Positions 37,370 to 49,730 of a DNA stretch of 64,000 bases are shown piece after piece (position 1 is the first letter of the stretch; each line of letters starts with the position of its first letter). Under the pieces are notes generated by a model that ran no database searches, was not told the DNA's origin, and saw nothing but the letters and a program-made list of their open reading frames with translations. Position numbers and translations under genes: made by a program. The stretch is from Malachius bipustulatus (lineage: Eukaryota > Arthropoda > Insecta > Coleoptera > Melyridae), in NCBI GenBank assembly GCA_910589415.1, contig OU342632.1, positions 46,737,341 through 46,801,340 of the forward strand. Reading direction: 5' to 3'.

Positions 37370-38240
37370 TGTTTCATTTAGAAGTTTCGCTAATTAATTC
37401 TGTTAATCTTTGTGATCAATTTTTGACAGAGTGTACCTGCAATCTTTTTAATTTTATTTGCCAAACCAAAGGTTTCTGCTTCTACCGAACTTTGTTTAGA
37501 AGTTTAAGTAGGGTGATGCTAATTCTGTGAATCTTCGTGACCAATTTCTGTCAGTGCCTACAATCTTTTTTATTTTATGTGCAAATCAAAGTTGTCTTCT
37601 TCCACCCTTTGTAATTTGTGTTTTATTTAGAAGATTCAGAATGATGGCTCTATTTCTGTTAACCTTTGGAACCGATTTTTGACACGGTGTACCTGCAATT
37701 TTGTTATTTTATCTGCCAAACCAAAGGTTTGTGCTTCTACCAAACATTGGTTAGGGTGATACTAATTTTGTGAAACTTTCTGGACCAATTTCTAGCAATG
37801 CCTACAAACTTTTTAATTTTATACTCCAAATCAAAGTTATCTTCTTCTACCTACCCACTGTAATTTGTGCTTTATTAAGAAGATTCAGAAGAATGGTTCT
37901 ATCCTTCGGGATGTCAACATTTCGAACCAATTTTTGGCAGTAAGTATCTAGAATCTTTTTAATTTTATTTGCCAAATCAAAGGTTTCTGCTTCCACCACA
38001 CTTTGTTGGTAAGTTTCTCTAGGGTGATGCTAATTCTGTGAACCTTTCTGACCAATTTCTTGCAGTGCATACAAATTTTTTAATTTTCTACAGCAAATTA
38101 AAGCTGTCTTCTTCTACCCACTATAACTTGTGCTTTATTCATAAGATTCAAAAGGGTGGTTCAATTTCTGCCAACCTTTCCGATTTTTGGCAGGAGGTAC
38201 CTAGAATCTTTTTAATTTTATCTGCCAAATCTGAGGGACC
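37370..38240 (+). repeat. Degenerate tandem repeat, ~125-bp half-units in ~250-bp dimers
   Basis: The phrase TTTTTAATTTTAT...GCCAAA recurs about every 110-145 bases, seven times. Two alternating versions (one followed by CCAAAGGTTTCTGC, the other by CAAAGTTGTCTTCTTC) give a dimeric period of about 245-270, also marked by GGTGATGCTAATT near 37512, 37755 and 38022. Confidence 0.7.
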
Positions 38241-41200
38241 CGTTTTATACCAGTGTCAAGGCACTTCGACTTACCACCAGATGGTGATCAGTTGAAGGTT
38301 CGGCTCGTGAGCCCCCAACGCAGCACTTAGCAGATCCCCTGATATCTTTAATAATGATAAATTCGAGGTAATTTTCGTTATTTTATAAAAAAAATTGGGC
38401 TGGGGCTAGTATTGATGAACTTACATTTTTTTCATTTTGTCACTGTAACGTCTTGGGTGGAATTAGTTTCATCCTACATCAAAACGGGTCGAATGACACG
38501 TCATTGAAAAACATGATAATTATTTTTACCGCCGCACGAATTTTTAAAATTCGCTTTACTGAGAGCCAAAAAGTGTTAATAATGGTAATTCCTCTATATT
38601 CATTGCGCTAAAATACAAAAAATGATATTTTTCATTATAATTAATGTTTTTCTTTGAGATCTTTCAGTAAAACCATCAATCTGGACAATTGTTTCAGTTT
38701 CACGGTTATTGCACTTCACTCATCAGTATTATCGATTTAATTTCTGGTTCAAATTACTCATAATCATGGATGGCTCTAAAATTCCAAACATTCTGGTTAC
38801 GAATTAGACGCATAAGCTTAATTAATTAGTTTAGTATTTTGTTCCTGCAGCCTTCTGATTAGGACTACGCTTTTTCAATTGCATATCCGCTTGTCAACCA
38901 TTTGCGATTGATATCGCTGCACCAGAGCCTCATTCAAGCAGCTTTCTCTCCGTCTCCTCAGACTATGAAACAATAATATATTTTATTGTATTTTGCAACA
39001 AATTCTCGAAGAAATTCGTTTTTTTAAGCAGAGAGGAGACATTTTAATTTCTAGCTTATTTGTCGCTTTTCAGTGTTAATTATTGTCTTCATGGGTTGCT
39101 TTCGGTCACCCTTATTTCACACTTGGACATTGCGCAGTCCAGCAGCTTATCAAGAGTAAGTAGTTGATTTTAATTAGTTCAAGTAAGTTTTGCTTTTCTT
39201 TCAATAAATTTATTTGAAATACCTAAATAATGTCTACATAAAAATTTAAACAGATTTCAAAAAGGTAACTGTACTAGCTTTGACAAGTTTTTTCTAAGCA
39301 TTTTTGTCTAGAATTTTTTATTACATAATAAAGTTAAATAATTAAATAATTTTTATTTTCATTTTTTTGGCGTTATTTCAGGAATTATATCTCAATTTTT
39401 TGTTAAGCAGTCCTTTTTGTTTATATCTTCCCACGAAACTATTTTCTCGTTATTTCTCTTTAAAAATTAAACTCAGTCATAATTTAATCGTTTATATTAT
39501 TTATAGTAAAATATTAAAATAGGATCACTCTCAAATGGAGGATTCAAAATACTCCCAACTCGTCATTAACATTACATTTCCAAACTTCAATTAAAATAAT
39601 TATTTAGCGAATCTTACCATTAAGAAAAACAAGCAGCAGAACCAAGAAGAACCATTTGGTATGTCTTCTAAATTGTGTACCTAACCAATTACCAGCCATA
39701 TTTTGCAGGTCAGTCACATCACACACTAACTCAATTTTTGACCAAGTTAATCAGCTTCATGTCACATTATAACTGGAAGAACTACATAATATATCCAGTA
39801 CTCGTCTTGTAAGACCGTCCACAATAAAATTCATTTATAAAACACCAGGGGTCAATTTCCCACAACAAATCACACATCCATTAACGGAAAACTGTTGGAA
39901 CTTCTCAGTAACATGAATAATTTAAATTCGCAATTACATTTCTAGCACTTCCAGTTCTTCAACAAAAAGTAGGTACATCCACTTATATTACTCGCATATT
40001 TAAGGCTCAAATACACTTTACAACAGGACAATTATTATTAAAAGGACAAGTAACAGTTTCTTTAAATTACTCCCGAAATTAATTACGAAAAATATCGCAC
40101 ACTTTTTACGTGGGATGAATGGATTCTAAAAAATTACTGTTCTGGTTGGTTTATTTAGGTCATGCGGAGATTCTTGAGATTGACCTGACCAGAGAGAATT
40201 GTGCCTCGCTCCAACGCTCATTTTCCTGCTGTTTTAACCATATCTCGAACCAAATCAGGATCTTTAGAGGTTTTACACCAACTACCACCAACCCTCACAC
40301 AATCACTATTATTATAAGAGCCGTACAAGAAAAGAGAAATTTCTCGGACACTTTGAAGCTTACGCGAATAACGGATCCGGCCGGTAATGGAATGAATAGG
40401 AAGGTGTTGTTGACGTTGAACGCTGTATTCTTTAGTTCTTCACGCAGGTTGCCTGCTGTCTCTCTGCTTCTGCAGGTGGGGAGGCCTGCTTCTGGGGCTT
40501 CTTCCGCAATTGACGAGTTCTTGAGACTGAAGACTAGATACCTAGTCCACGTCCACGCTGGTCTGAATTCCTGCAAGAGGCCATGAATACGCCAAACGAG
40601 ATGCAGTTGTTTTAGGCATTAAATGCCTTCACCTCATCATCATCAAGGTCGCTTTTGGGGCCTTGGACTTGGTGGTTGAACTAATATTACTTATCGTCTT
40701 ATGTTTAACGACAGCAATAAGAAAACTGAATAAATAGTGTTTTTCATAATTACTCGGTAATTTATAGTCATTATAGTTTTCTGTCTATTAGTTATGTTAA
40801 TAGTTTTAAAGAGCACGAGATCAAAGAGAATTTTATCGACTAAAACTTATCTTGAAGGCTTTTTATGACTGATGACTATATAAATTTCTCTCACGATTCA
40901 CTGAGAAAGCTTTCCGCTTTATATTTAAGCTGCTGCTAAATGTACATGAGAAAACTTGCATGGGCTGATATCTGTAAATTCTGTATACCTACAGGATTCC
41001 CAAAATATCTTTTCTCCCAATACACGCAACTTTTTTTCGAGATAAAGAGTCGGTTAAATAGGAAAAATTTGTGAAAATTTGATGCTGATTTATTGATATA
41101 AATTTCTTGTTTTAGAAGTGAACAGATTCTTGAGCAAATATAAATAATAAACAGAGAATTCGCGAGTTCTAGAGCTCATGCTTATCACTGATCTCATGCA

Positions 41201-41275
41201 AAAGAAACCTTCTTGCGCATCAATCGCAGAAATAGTGTATTTTTATGCGATCCAATTTATGAATATTTTGACCGC
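38241..41275. other. Gene-free stretch with a GC-richer island at 40150-40690
   Basis: Most is AT-rich without features. The segment 40150-40690 is clearly richer in G, C and CpG and is open for 155 codons on plus and 93 on minus. Neither frame contains a motif I know and neither shows a convincing splice pair. It could be a 5' exon or promoter region of a long gene or an old repeat. Confidence 0.35.
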
Positions 41276-41279
41276 TTTT

Positions 41280-42860
41280 TAAATTGGCTTTCTGAAATTT
41301 TCCCTAGTCAGGTCATATTAGCGTAGTGGTTTACTGTGAAAATTGCATTTCACTTCGTTTGAAAACGTGCCTTAGAATGGATTTTTAAATTTAACAAAAC
41401 CAAAATAAATGGTAAAACTGAACAATTTTGCCCCTTTTCCTTTGCCCGCCACTGGCTGACTTCACCTAAAAAATACTATTTTTTACACTACCTTCAATAG
41501 AACTGAAAAAGTGAAAAGGGAGCTTTGAAAACTGAAAATTTGAAATTTTAGAGGAATAAACATAATTTAAAAATTATTCGAATATCTCCGCCATTTTTCT
41601 TATTTGCTTCTTGAAAATTTTCAGAGTTAAGGGTTATTAGTATAGTTATCTATTGGAAAAATTTCAGTTCGATTCGTACAAAAATAGAAAAATAGAATAA
41701 ACGGCTATAGAAATTTAGCCTTTTTTACCCTTTTCCTACCCATGCCACTGGCTTAATAATAAAAAAATGCAAATTTTATTGCAATAACTCAAATTTCAAT
41801 AACTATTCTTCCAATAATGCTAATTTTGCTTAAAAGTTTTTGTTTCTAACTTGCTTATTTAGAGGTTCAAAATCTATCAATTTTTCCTAAAATTTAAAAG
41901 GCAGCCATTTTGGAACGGCTATTCCGATTTTACTCAAGACCGACTACTTGCAGTTATATTACTACAAAAAAAAATTTCAGCCCCCTAAATTGAAAACTGC
42001 GACCAGAAACCGTGCCTCATGACCGTTTTTTTTTTGGAAATTTGGAGGAACACCCTGTAAAAGTAACAAAACTTTAGGAAAATTATTTTTACGAAAATCA
42101 AACGTCATCTCTAAGTTTCACAAGAGTAAAAAATTTCGTTCATTAATCTTGAAAGGTGAAGCTACAGGAGCGTTTTTAAAATTTTAGAGAAATAAACATC
42201 ATGTAAAAAAAATTCAAATAACTCCGCCATTTTTGTTATTTACTTTTTGAAACTTTTAAGGGCTAGAGGCTATTAGTATAGTTGCCTATTGTGAAAATTT
42301 CAATTTAATTGCTTCAAAAATGTGCTCATAAATTGTTAGAGAAATTTAGCGATTTTTACCCTTTTCCTACCCACGCCACTGGCTTATTAATAAAAGTAAT
42401 GCAAATTTTATAACATTAAATCAAATTTCAATTAATTTTCCTCCAATCATGTTGATTTAGTTTCAAAGTTATTTTTCCATCTTACTCATACAGGGGTTCA
42501 AAAAAAAGCAATTTTTCCAAAAATTCAAATGGCCGCCATTTTGAAACGGCTCGGCCGATTTTGCTCAAGTACAATACCAGACCAGTTCTTATATATATCT
42601 TACTCCCACAAAAATTTCAGTCCCCTAGATTGAAAACTGCGACCTGAAATGAGATGACAAAAACGGGATATGGGAAATTTTGAAAGGACACCCTGTAGAA
42701 GTAACGCGACTTTAGGAATTTTTTTCAACGAAAATCTAACGTCGTTCCAAAGCTTTACAAGGATCCAAAATTTCATTCACTAATCTTGAAAGATAAAGCT
42801 ACAGGAGCGTTTTGAAAATCGAAATTTCGCGATTTTGGAGAAATATATATATATATAAAT
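41280..42860 (+). repeat. Two tandem copies of a ~780-bp dispersed repeat
   Basis: Shared landmarks in the same order are GCCACTGGCT with following AATGCAAATTTTAT, GGCCGCCATTTTGAAACGGCT-like sequence (about 41910 and 42530), CCCCCTAAATTGAAAACTGCGACC-like sequence, and an ACACCCTGTA end at about 42050 and 42690. The second copy is interrupted on its right by the Penelope-like palindrome. Confidence 0.65.
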
Positions 42861-42927
42861 ATATAATTATTTGAAAATTAGGTAAAGGCAAGCGGTGTGT
42901 CGCAAATAAAAGGTATGATCCTTTTTT

Positions 42928-42976
42928 GTTAAACTCAATATATTTCGATCTTAATTTAGATCTTCATCAGGAGAAC
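42928..42976 (-). ncRNA. Hammerhead-like motif in the left Penelope arm
   Basis: On minus, CTGATGA (42970-42964) is followed by a five-pair stem (GATCT/AGATC), then GAAA. An AU-only segment and a stem I of CTC/GAG plus GTT/AAC follow. There is one extra A before stem II, stem III is very weak, and the cleavage triplet would be ATT, so activity is doubtful. Confidence 0.5.
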
Positions 42977-43350
42977 TGTAATTATAAGAAATCAATATTT
43001 TTTCAAAAAATCTTAAGATAAATACTTACAACAAATGATCAAAATAAAATTAGCATCTTTAAAATTCTAAAAATCTTCATAAGGTAATGTTAATAAAGTT
43101 CGTTTTGTAAATTTATGCCAAAAAACCATTTAATATTTATAAATATCAACATTTATGCATAATTTTTATGAGAATTTAGAAAAAAATTTTGATATATTTA
43201 TGACATAAAAGTTTTGAAGTTTTTTAACATTGTGAATAATGGATTATTTTCTCAAAAATCAAAACAAAGGAATCTAAACAGTACTACTTTAACAGTTATT
43301 TTTATATATGTTCATTAGTTATTTATTTATTTATGAAATTAGGTAGGTAC

Positions 43351-43533
43351 CTACCTGTCTATAAATTGTTTAAAAATTTTTTTGTGTTTTTCAAAGTCCA
43401 AAATATAGCTATATATTCTATTTAAATTTTGTATATCTGATTTTAAATTTATACAGTTATCGATATTTTCATTTATGTGACACATTTCTAAAAATTGTCT
43501 TTTAAAAAGATTACTTTCTGTTTCTAATATCAC
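43351..43533 (-). pseudogene. Penelope-like element, C-terminal end of the RT/GIY-YIG protein
   Basis: The frame reads ILETESNLFKRQFLEMCHIN and continues through LKSDIQNLNRIYSYIL to a stop. The pattern 'ILxxExxxxKRxxxEMxHI...N...D...L...Y' is the typical C-terminus of the Penelope-like reverse transcriptase/GIY-YIG endonuclease protein. Only this end is present; polymerase and endonuclease motifs are missing because the copy is 5'-truncated. Confidence 0.7.
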
Positions 43534-43659
43534 ATAAATGAAAATATCGATAACTGTATAAATTTAAAATCAGATATACAAAATTTAAATAGAATATATA
43601 GCTATATTTTGGACTTTGAAAAACACAAAAAAATTTTTAAACAATTTATAGACAGGTAG
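43530..43659 (+). pseudogene. Mirror copy of the Penelope-like C-terminus
   Basis: The right arm repeats the same frame on plus from HINENIDNC to the TAG at 43657-43659. It starts inside the coding sequence at TCACATAAATG, which marks the junction of the two truncated copies. Confidence 0.7.
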
Positions 43660-44033
43660 GTGCCTACCTAATTTCATAAATAAATAAATAACTAATGAAC
43701 ATATATAAAAATAACTGTTAAAGTAGTACTGTTTAGATTCCTTTGTTTTGATTTTTGAGAAAATAATCCATTATTCACAATGTTAAAAAACTTCAAAACT
43801 TTTATGTCATAAATATATCAAAATTTTTTTCTAAATTCTCATAAAAATTATGCATAAATGTTGATATTTATAAATATTAAATGGTTTTTTGGCATAAATT
43901 TACAAAACGAACTTTATTAACATTACCTTATGAAGATTTTTAGAATTTTAAAGATGCTAATTTTATTTTGATCATTTGTTGTAAGTATTTATCTTAAGAT
44001 TTTTTGAAAAAATATTGATTTCTTATAATTACA

Positions 44034-44082
44034 GTTCTCCTGATGAAGATCTAAATTAAGATCGAAATATATTGAGTTTAAC
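44034..44082 (+). ncRNA. Hammerhead-like motif in the right Penelope arm
   Basis: Mirror image of the motif in the left arm: CTGATGA at 44040-44046 with the same stems and the same weaknesses. Confidence 0.5.
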
Positions 44083-44374
44083 AAAAAAGGATCATACCTT
44101 TTATTTGCGACACACCGCTTGCCTTTACCTAATTTTCAAATAATTAAAAATAACGGTGGTTTACTACATTTATAATTTATAAATATATATATATATAAAT
44201 ATATATATATATAAATATATATATATATATCGTGGGCAGGTGAATTTTGGAAAACTACTTTTTCGTGATCTGGGGATCATGATCGATGGACATTTGATGA
44301 GTTTGGGTGATTTTCGAAAAGTGATGTCGTCCTCAATAGTGTATTTTTTGTTAAAAAATACACTAACAGAGAAA

Positions 44375-44455
44375 AACACTGCTGAAGACATTGATGTGAC
44401 ATCCCGATGAGCTCCAACAAGAATGTGGCCATCCATGTCTTCAGCAGTGTTTTTT
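44375..44455. repeat. Short hairpin-forming inverted repeat
   Basis: AAACACTGCTGAAGACAT at about 44375 is inverted as ATGTCTTCAGCAGTGTTT ending at about 44453. A smaller hairpin (GTATTTTTTG...AAAAAATAC) precedes it at 44340-44363. Confidence 0.6.
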
Positions 44456-44759
44456 ACTGTTTTTGGCATAAATCGGCGATGAGCATGAGCCCTAGAATCC
44501 ACTATTTTCTTTACTTTTTTATTTTATTAGGTGTTGTCAAAATCAACGTCACCAAAAATCTATCTATCAAATTGAAAATGAAACTCAAATTTTTCGAAAA
44601 AAATATTCACCGGATGACGTCATAGCCAAAAATATTCCCAGAAAACCCGTAAGGCAAGCAATATGACTCATTTTAAGACCCTTTTCTTCAAAAAAGAATA
44701 ATAAAAACTTAAAAAAAAAAATTTGTGGAGGGTAAATGCCTGACAAGTTCAATCGGAAT

Positions 44760-45760
44760 CTCAGGGGACTGAGGGGCTCGCACACACTAAAACCCCTCCG
44801 AATTCATCGCACTCTTCGGCGACCGGACCGAAACTAAGATCCCTTGGTGAGACTTTCATCTTCATCAATCCGGGCGCTTTGGTGTTGCTTGCCCGGTCTT
44901 CTACCCGTTCATCTGTCTCACCTTCTCATCTGCCTCTTTTCGAACCATGCTTCAGCGCAGGAATTTTGAAATGTTTTTCCATGTCTCTGGATATCCGAGC
45001 ATACTTGTGATAAGGTTATCCACTTCAAGCCGACCCCCCTTTCGTAACTCACCCTTCATTCTTTCGACCCTCCTCCTTTCACAGACAAAATTTTGTGCTC
45101 CGGAGTATCCAGATCCCTTCCCTATTCGGAAGAGATACGCCATGCACAAAAAGGAATTGGGTCAGATAAAAATCTACGTCGCCCCTTTACGATTTTACGC
45201 TTTTATACTTTTGGTCCACGCTCCGTTGGCTGAGGGGTTCCAGGAGGCCTGCCATCTGGTTCTCGCCTCGGTCAATCTATCCGTCCTAGTCTTCCTCAAT
45301 TCGCTACCACGCGAGTTGTAAGATTCCCCTATTATTCGTTTTATTTCCTCAGCTGGAAGGACCTCCGCTATCACCTGAAATGTTTCCGCGGACACAGTAT
45401 TATAGCTGGAGGTGACGCCGATCGGCGTCTGCCTCTGCAGGCCGCGCAGCATCGCACAGTACTTGGCGATCCTCATCTTCCCGCGTTTCACTGGAGAAGC
45501 GTACAAGGCGACAGACATGAGTACATCGGCCAACATTTTTCTTCTTGTCGTCGTGGACCCACCTATCATGGGCATTAAGCCTCTCATTCCGTTCCAGTCT
45601 CTTCGAGTCTTGCCCGTCGCCTCCTTCACGTGTTCAGCAAAAATAAGTTTTCGGTCTAGCGTGACCCCAAAAGCTTTTTTACTTCAACGACGAAAGATTA
45701 CCTGATCTAACCTGACTCGAAGACCACGAAATTTCCACGGTTTTCCAAAATTAAACTGCC
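44760..45760 (-). pseudogene. R1/LOA-like LINE, 3' part
   Basis: On minus, FGVTLDRKLIFAEHVKEATG (about 45.65 kb) and LMPMIGGSTTTRRKMLADVL are followed by TPIGVTSSYNTVSAETFQVI (45.4 kb), AEVLPAEEIKR, and further on a stretch ending DNLITSMLGYPETWKNISKF (about 45.0 kb). These are the thumb-to-C-terminus landmarks (YLGVxLDxxL; YRTVSxxAxxVIAG) of R1/LOA-group non-LTR retrotransposons. The frame is open for 144 codons at 45195-45629 but is truncated upstream, without catalytic motifs. Confidence 0.8.
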
Positions 45761-46685
45761 ACCGATATGTCATAATATACAAAGTGATTTAAAACTCGCC
45801 CCACAAATTTCAGTAGATAATTCCTCGTGCAAAAAGAAGACGATAGTGTCTCCAGATTTTACATTAAAACATAGATACGGTACTTCAAAGCTTTTGACTA
45901 GCTTTTTGTGATTTCCTTGATAAGAGCTCATCATTTTTTCCTGAAAAGTTGAGTGATTCATACCATTTGAACCATGTGAACAGTTAGTAGTTAGTAGTGC
46001 CTTGTAACTTTTTCCGGTTGCCTTTATTGGTGATCTTATTTATGAATTAGAATCTTTGTACCTTATTTCTACTGAAAAAAGGTCCTCCTAATCAATAGCT
46101 GAAACATTCATGGTTTACTAGACAAACCACTTTTATATTAAAAATCAATTTAATGAAGAAAAAAGGTATTACATTAAAAGAGATTTTAGAAGTGACCACC
46201 GCTTTCATTTAGGCAGCTAAACGTAGGTTTCATCAAAGACTGCCGAACTCTTTCTAAAGTTCAGGGAGTTGCTCTAATTAACTGTTTCAAAACTTTGGTG
46301 TATCCGGTGCTCGTATCTTTATACATTAGGCATCCTGGTTGTGTAAACAACAAGAGACGTCAAATTGACCCAAAAGTAACAATCCCCCGAGTCCTAGGCA
46401 GCCTGTGTTGTGTCCAACTTCCATCGAGAAAATTCCAGCTCTTCTTTCAAAGATTAACTTGTTTTCATCTCCTGGCTTTTGTAGTGTTTTTCTGTCTCTC
46501 TCACTCTCTCTCTGTCTCTCAGGTAGTCTTCTGAAGAACTCTGCTTCAGGCTTATCTGGACCAGTTACCATAGTAGTATAGTATATCTTTCTCCTTCTGT
46601 TTATTACCTTGTCATTCGTTACCCCTATGTGAAAGTCTGCTGATAAACTATTGCTGATAATTACCTACCGTTCCATTAGCCTTTT
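45761..46685. other. Stretch between two LINE pieces
   Basis: No gene recognised. It contains a CT-rich run (46495-46520). Part of it may be 5' sequence of the next LINE remnant. Confidence 0.35.
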
Positions 46686-46689
46686 GCCG

Positions 46690-47640
46690 ATAATTGATAA
46701 GACTGCCTGAACGAATGGCCTTGGACAGGCTTCTGTCATTTTTGTTGGGTAACGATGTCATTATAGTTCCAGATACCCAGCATGGTTTCCTGCGAGGTCG
46801 TTCTGTTTTGACGCTTGGTTTGTCTCTCTTGACAATTGGACACGTTCTTTTGATATAAAGTTTTCAGTTGATGTTTCTTATTTTTAGATATTTCTAAAGC
46901 CTTCGATCATGTTCCTAAAAAGAGACTATTATTCAAACTGGAGCACTTTGGTGTGCTAAGGTGGTTTGGTAGTTTCCTATCTGACCTGACCTCCAAGGTC
47001 AATGTGAGTTAATTCCAATTCTTCCGGTGTGTTTCTAATAGATTACCTCAGGGATCTGCTCGGAGATAATTTTATTTCTAGTTTAAATCTTTAACCTGGC
47101 TATTGCCATTAAATACCATCACGTCTTCTACGCTAACGATTTGAAGATTTTTGAGTACCCCAATGGGCGTCCATTTCAAACGGGTCTATTTAGCTATAGT
47201 AAAAGCTTGGTGTCACCATGGACTTCTTCCATTGAATGAGAATAAGTAAGTGCTTAGTTTTGCTTCTAGGACTAGGATCGAGTAATCACAAACTTTTTTA
47301 ATTGATCAATGATGATTCTTTAGTGATTGAAAAGTCCCACAATAACCTGGAATTGTTAGTAACGTCTGACCGTGACTAGGACTTCATATAGGTTCCATTG
47401 ATAAGACATGCTAATAAATTCCTGTTTTTACTGAATAAATGTTTTCAAGGATGCTCTCCTTTAGTTTTCTGTAAACTATACTTACGAAGGTTTTTGTTTA
47501 CCCTGTTTTGGAACATGCTTGACCTGCTTGGATTGATTCCAACTAGAATTTTAATTTTTGTAAATGGCATTGTTTCCACCTTGCTATGTTAGCAAGCAAT
47601 CTTAAAATTTCAACCACCATCTTGAAAAAAATATAAAATA
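46690..47640 (+). pseudogene. Degraded non-LTR retrotransposon reverse transcriptase
   Basis: In order on plus: TQHGFLRGRSVLT (about 46.78 kb), DISKAFDHVPKKRLLFKLEH and FGVLRWFGSFLSDLT (46.89-46.99 kb), LPQGS (47.04 kb), HVFYANDLKIFEYP (about 47.13 kb), a decayed YADDLK box, and a thumb-region remnant near 47.4-47.5 kb. Frame changes throughout; non-functional. Confidence 0.75.
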
Positions 47641-49015
47641 ACTATATGGCCATCATTTGTAAAAGTTTTCATAGGAAACTCTCATCGCTGCTGGAATCAA
47701 AAGAAAACCAACTTATCAAAAAATTTATTGTCTAGCTACTGACCATTGAAGAGACCTGAAACGAGTTAGAACACAAAGACAACAATAGAGTATGGAAAAA
47801 CTTCTTATCATTGGGAGGCTTAATTATAATATACCTTCTTCTTCCACTTAATGTGAATAGGAAATCGATCAGTTTCTTTCAGTAACTTTCTTTGAGTTCC
47901 TCGATTCCTGGTCGAGTATTATGGCTGAAGTTGTTTCAAAATTCTCAGAAGTTTGAATATACTTAGGTATAATATCAGTTTTGTCTTTTGTATTAGAACC
48001 ATTTTGGTCAATCATCTGTACCAGATGCTAGAAGTTCGATCCAAATGATCTGGGTCTCGTGTAACAAGTACTCCATATCACGTCAATCTCTTACGGTCAT
48101 TATAAATCGTGTTGGAGTTATCAGATTTTTTCATTGTTCAAAGCCAGTCTAGATAATTGGTGCATGATCTTTAAGTTTTCATACCTCATTAATTACACAT
48201 TCAAACTTTCATAACTTGTTAAATGAAAAAATCTCCGGAATATGTTGCAAAAGCAAAAATCAGAAATCTCATTAAATGCAACACTATACTGTATAATGGA
48301 AAATATACCGCAGTTTTTAAAGAACCGAGCCTCAACCTAGTCAACTCCAAGTAGGTACAGGTGATATGTTACTATAATGTTATAATTCCTCTAATGGTCT
48401 TTTTCAACGGCAACGATTTTTAACGTCCTTCAGACGGGACAAAATTACATGCCAGCCCGGCAATTAGGGCATTCTCTAAAATATAATATTACGATAATAA
48501 ATTACGTCTATTCTGTAAATATCACTTTTGTTTTTGTTCTTGAAAGCGTGTCACAGGTGGCTTCATGATTCGCTTCGGCTTCTATCCATGCACGGAAGCC
48601 TACGTGTCGTTTTCTAGATCTTTGTATGCAGTGGCAAAACTGACAGATATACAAATATGTGGGTGTGTGTGTACACCGAACCCAGGTACATACCTACATA
48701 CTACGTATAATATACTCGTAGGTATATTATAGTAGGTAGCGTCAAATCATCGAGAGAAAGTAGAAATTGGTGCAATTAGATTGCACTGTTCTACCACGAC
48801 ATGCAGATCATGTATTATTCAGGATAGCTTAAAAGTTAATAATCGGAGCTCTGGCTAAAAAAAGCGGCTAAGCCGGCTAAAATATCATTCTGGACGTTTA
48901 AGACTGATACTATTTTGTCGTTATAACAATCCAGCATTTGTTTCGTCGTCACTTGCTTTTAAATATTCAAATCCAGAAGGTCCAGTTCCTATTATTATAT
49001 AGTCGAATAAAATTT
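47641..49015. other. Gene-free stretch
   Basis: No domain, exon or clear repeat. A CA/GT-rich run lies near 48660-48675. Confidence 0.4.
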
Positions 49016-49019
49016 TAAA

Positions 49020-49730
49020 TAAACATTTTCACTGCTTTTGAAATTGGCTTTATGAAATTTTCCATATTCAGGTCATAATTTCATTTCATTTAGTTTGTAA
49101 ACGTGCCTTAGAATGGATTTTTATATTTAACAAAACCAAAAAATTTGAAAAATTTAACAATTTTGCCCCTTTTTCTATGCCCGCAACTGGTTAACTTCAC
49201 TTAAAAAGTGCTATTTTTTACACTGCCTTTAATAAATTCAAAAAAATTTACAGGGGGGTTTTGAAAACCGAAAATTTGAAATTTTAGAGAAATAAACAGC
49301 ATATTGTGAAATAATTCGGATATCTCCGCCATTTTTCTTATTTGCTTCTTGATTTTTTTAAGTTAAAGTTTACTAGTAGAGCTATCTACTGTAAAAACTT
49401 CAGTTTATTCCTTCAAAAATGTGCTCATAAATGGTTATAGAAATTTAGCCATTTTTACCTTTTTCCTGCCCACGCCACTGGCTTTATTAATAGAAAAAAT
49501 GCAAATTTTATTGCATTAACTTAAATTTCAAATCATTTACTTCCAATCTCATGAATTTGATATAAAACTTTTTTATATCTAGCTATAATAGAGGGGTTCA
49601 AAAAATAGTCATTTTCCCGAAAATTCAAATGGCCGCCATTTTGAAACGGCTCCTTCGATTTTGCTCAAATGCAATACCATCAGCCCACTGCTTATGGATA
49701 TCTTACTCCTACAAAAATGGAATTTTCGAA
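49020..49730 (+). repeat. Third copy of the 41-42 kb dispersed repeat
   Basis: It carries the same ordered landmarks as 41280-42860: CCCGCAACTGGTTAACTTCAC, CACGCCACTGGCTTTATT, ATGGCCGCCATTTTGAAACG at about 49630, and TTACTCCTACAAAAAT. It is cut off after about 49720. Confidence 0.6.

Larger units (their letters stand above)
42865..44145. mobile_element. Penelope-like element 3' ends in a head-to-head palindrome
   Basis: Two arms of exactly 616 bp (42865-43480 and 43530-44145) are near-perfect inverses, with one difference noticed. They are joined by 49 bp that continue the left copy only. Each arm runs from the C-terminal end of a Penelope-like ORF through its stop into a terminal segment with a hammerhead-like motif. 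Equal arm length without indels suggests recent formation. Inverted, 5'-truncated partial copies are a known insertion product of Penelope-like elements. Confidence 0.8.

Noticed and set aside
40119..40586. 155-codon plus-strand frame as a gene
   Set aside because: No known domain, no splice or conservation evidence, and the opposite strand is equally open.
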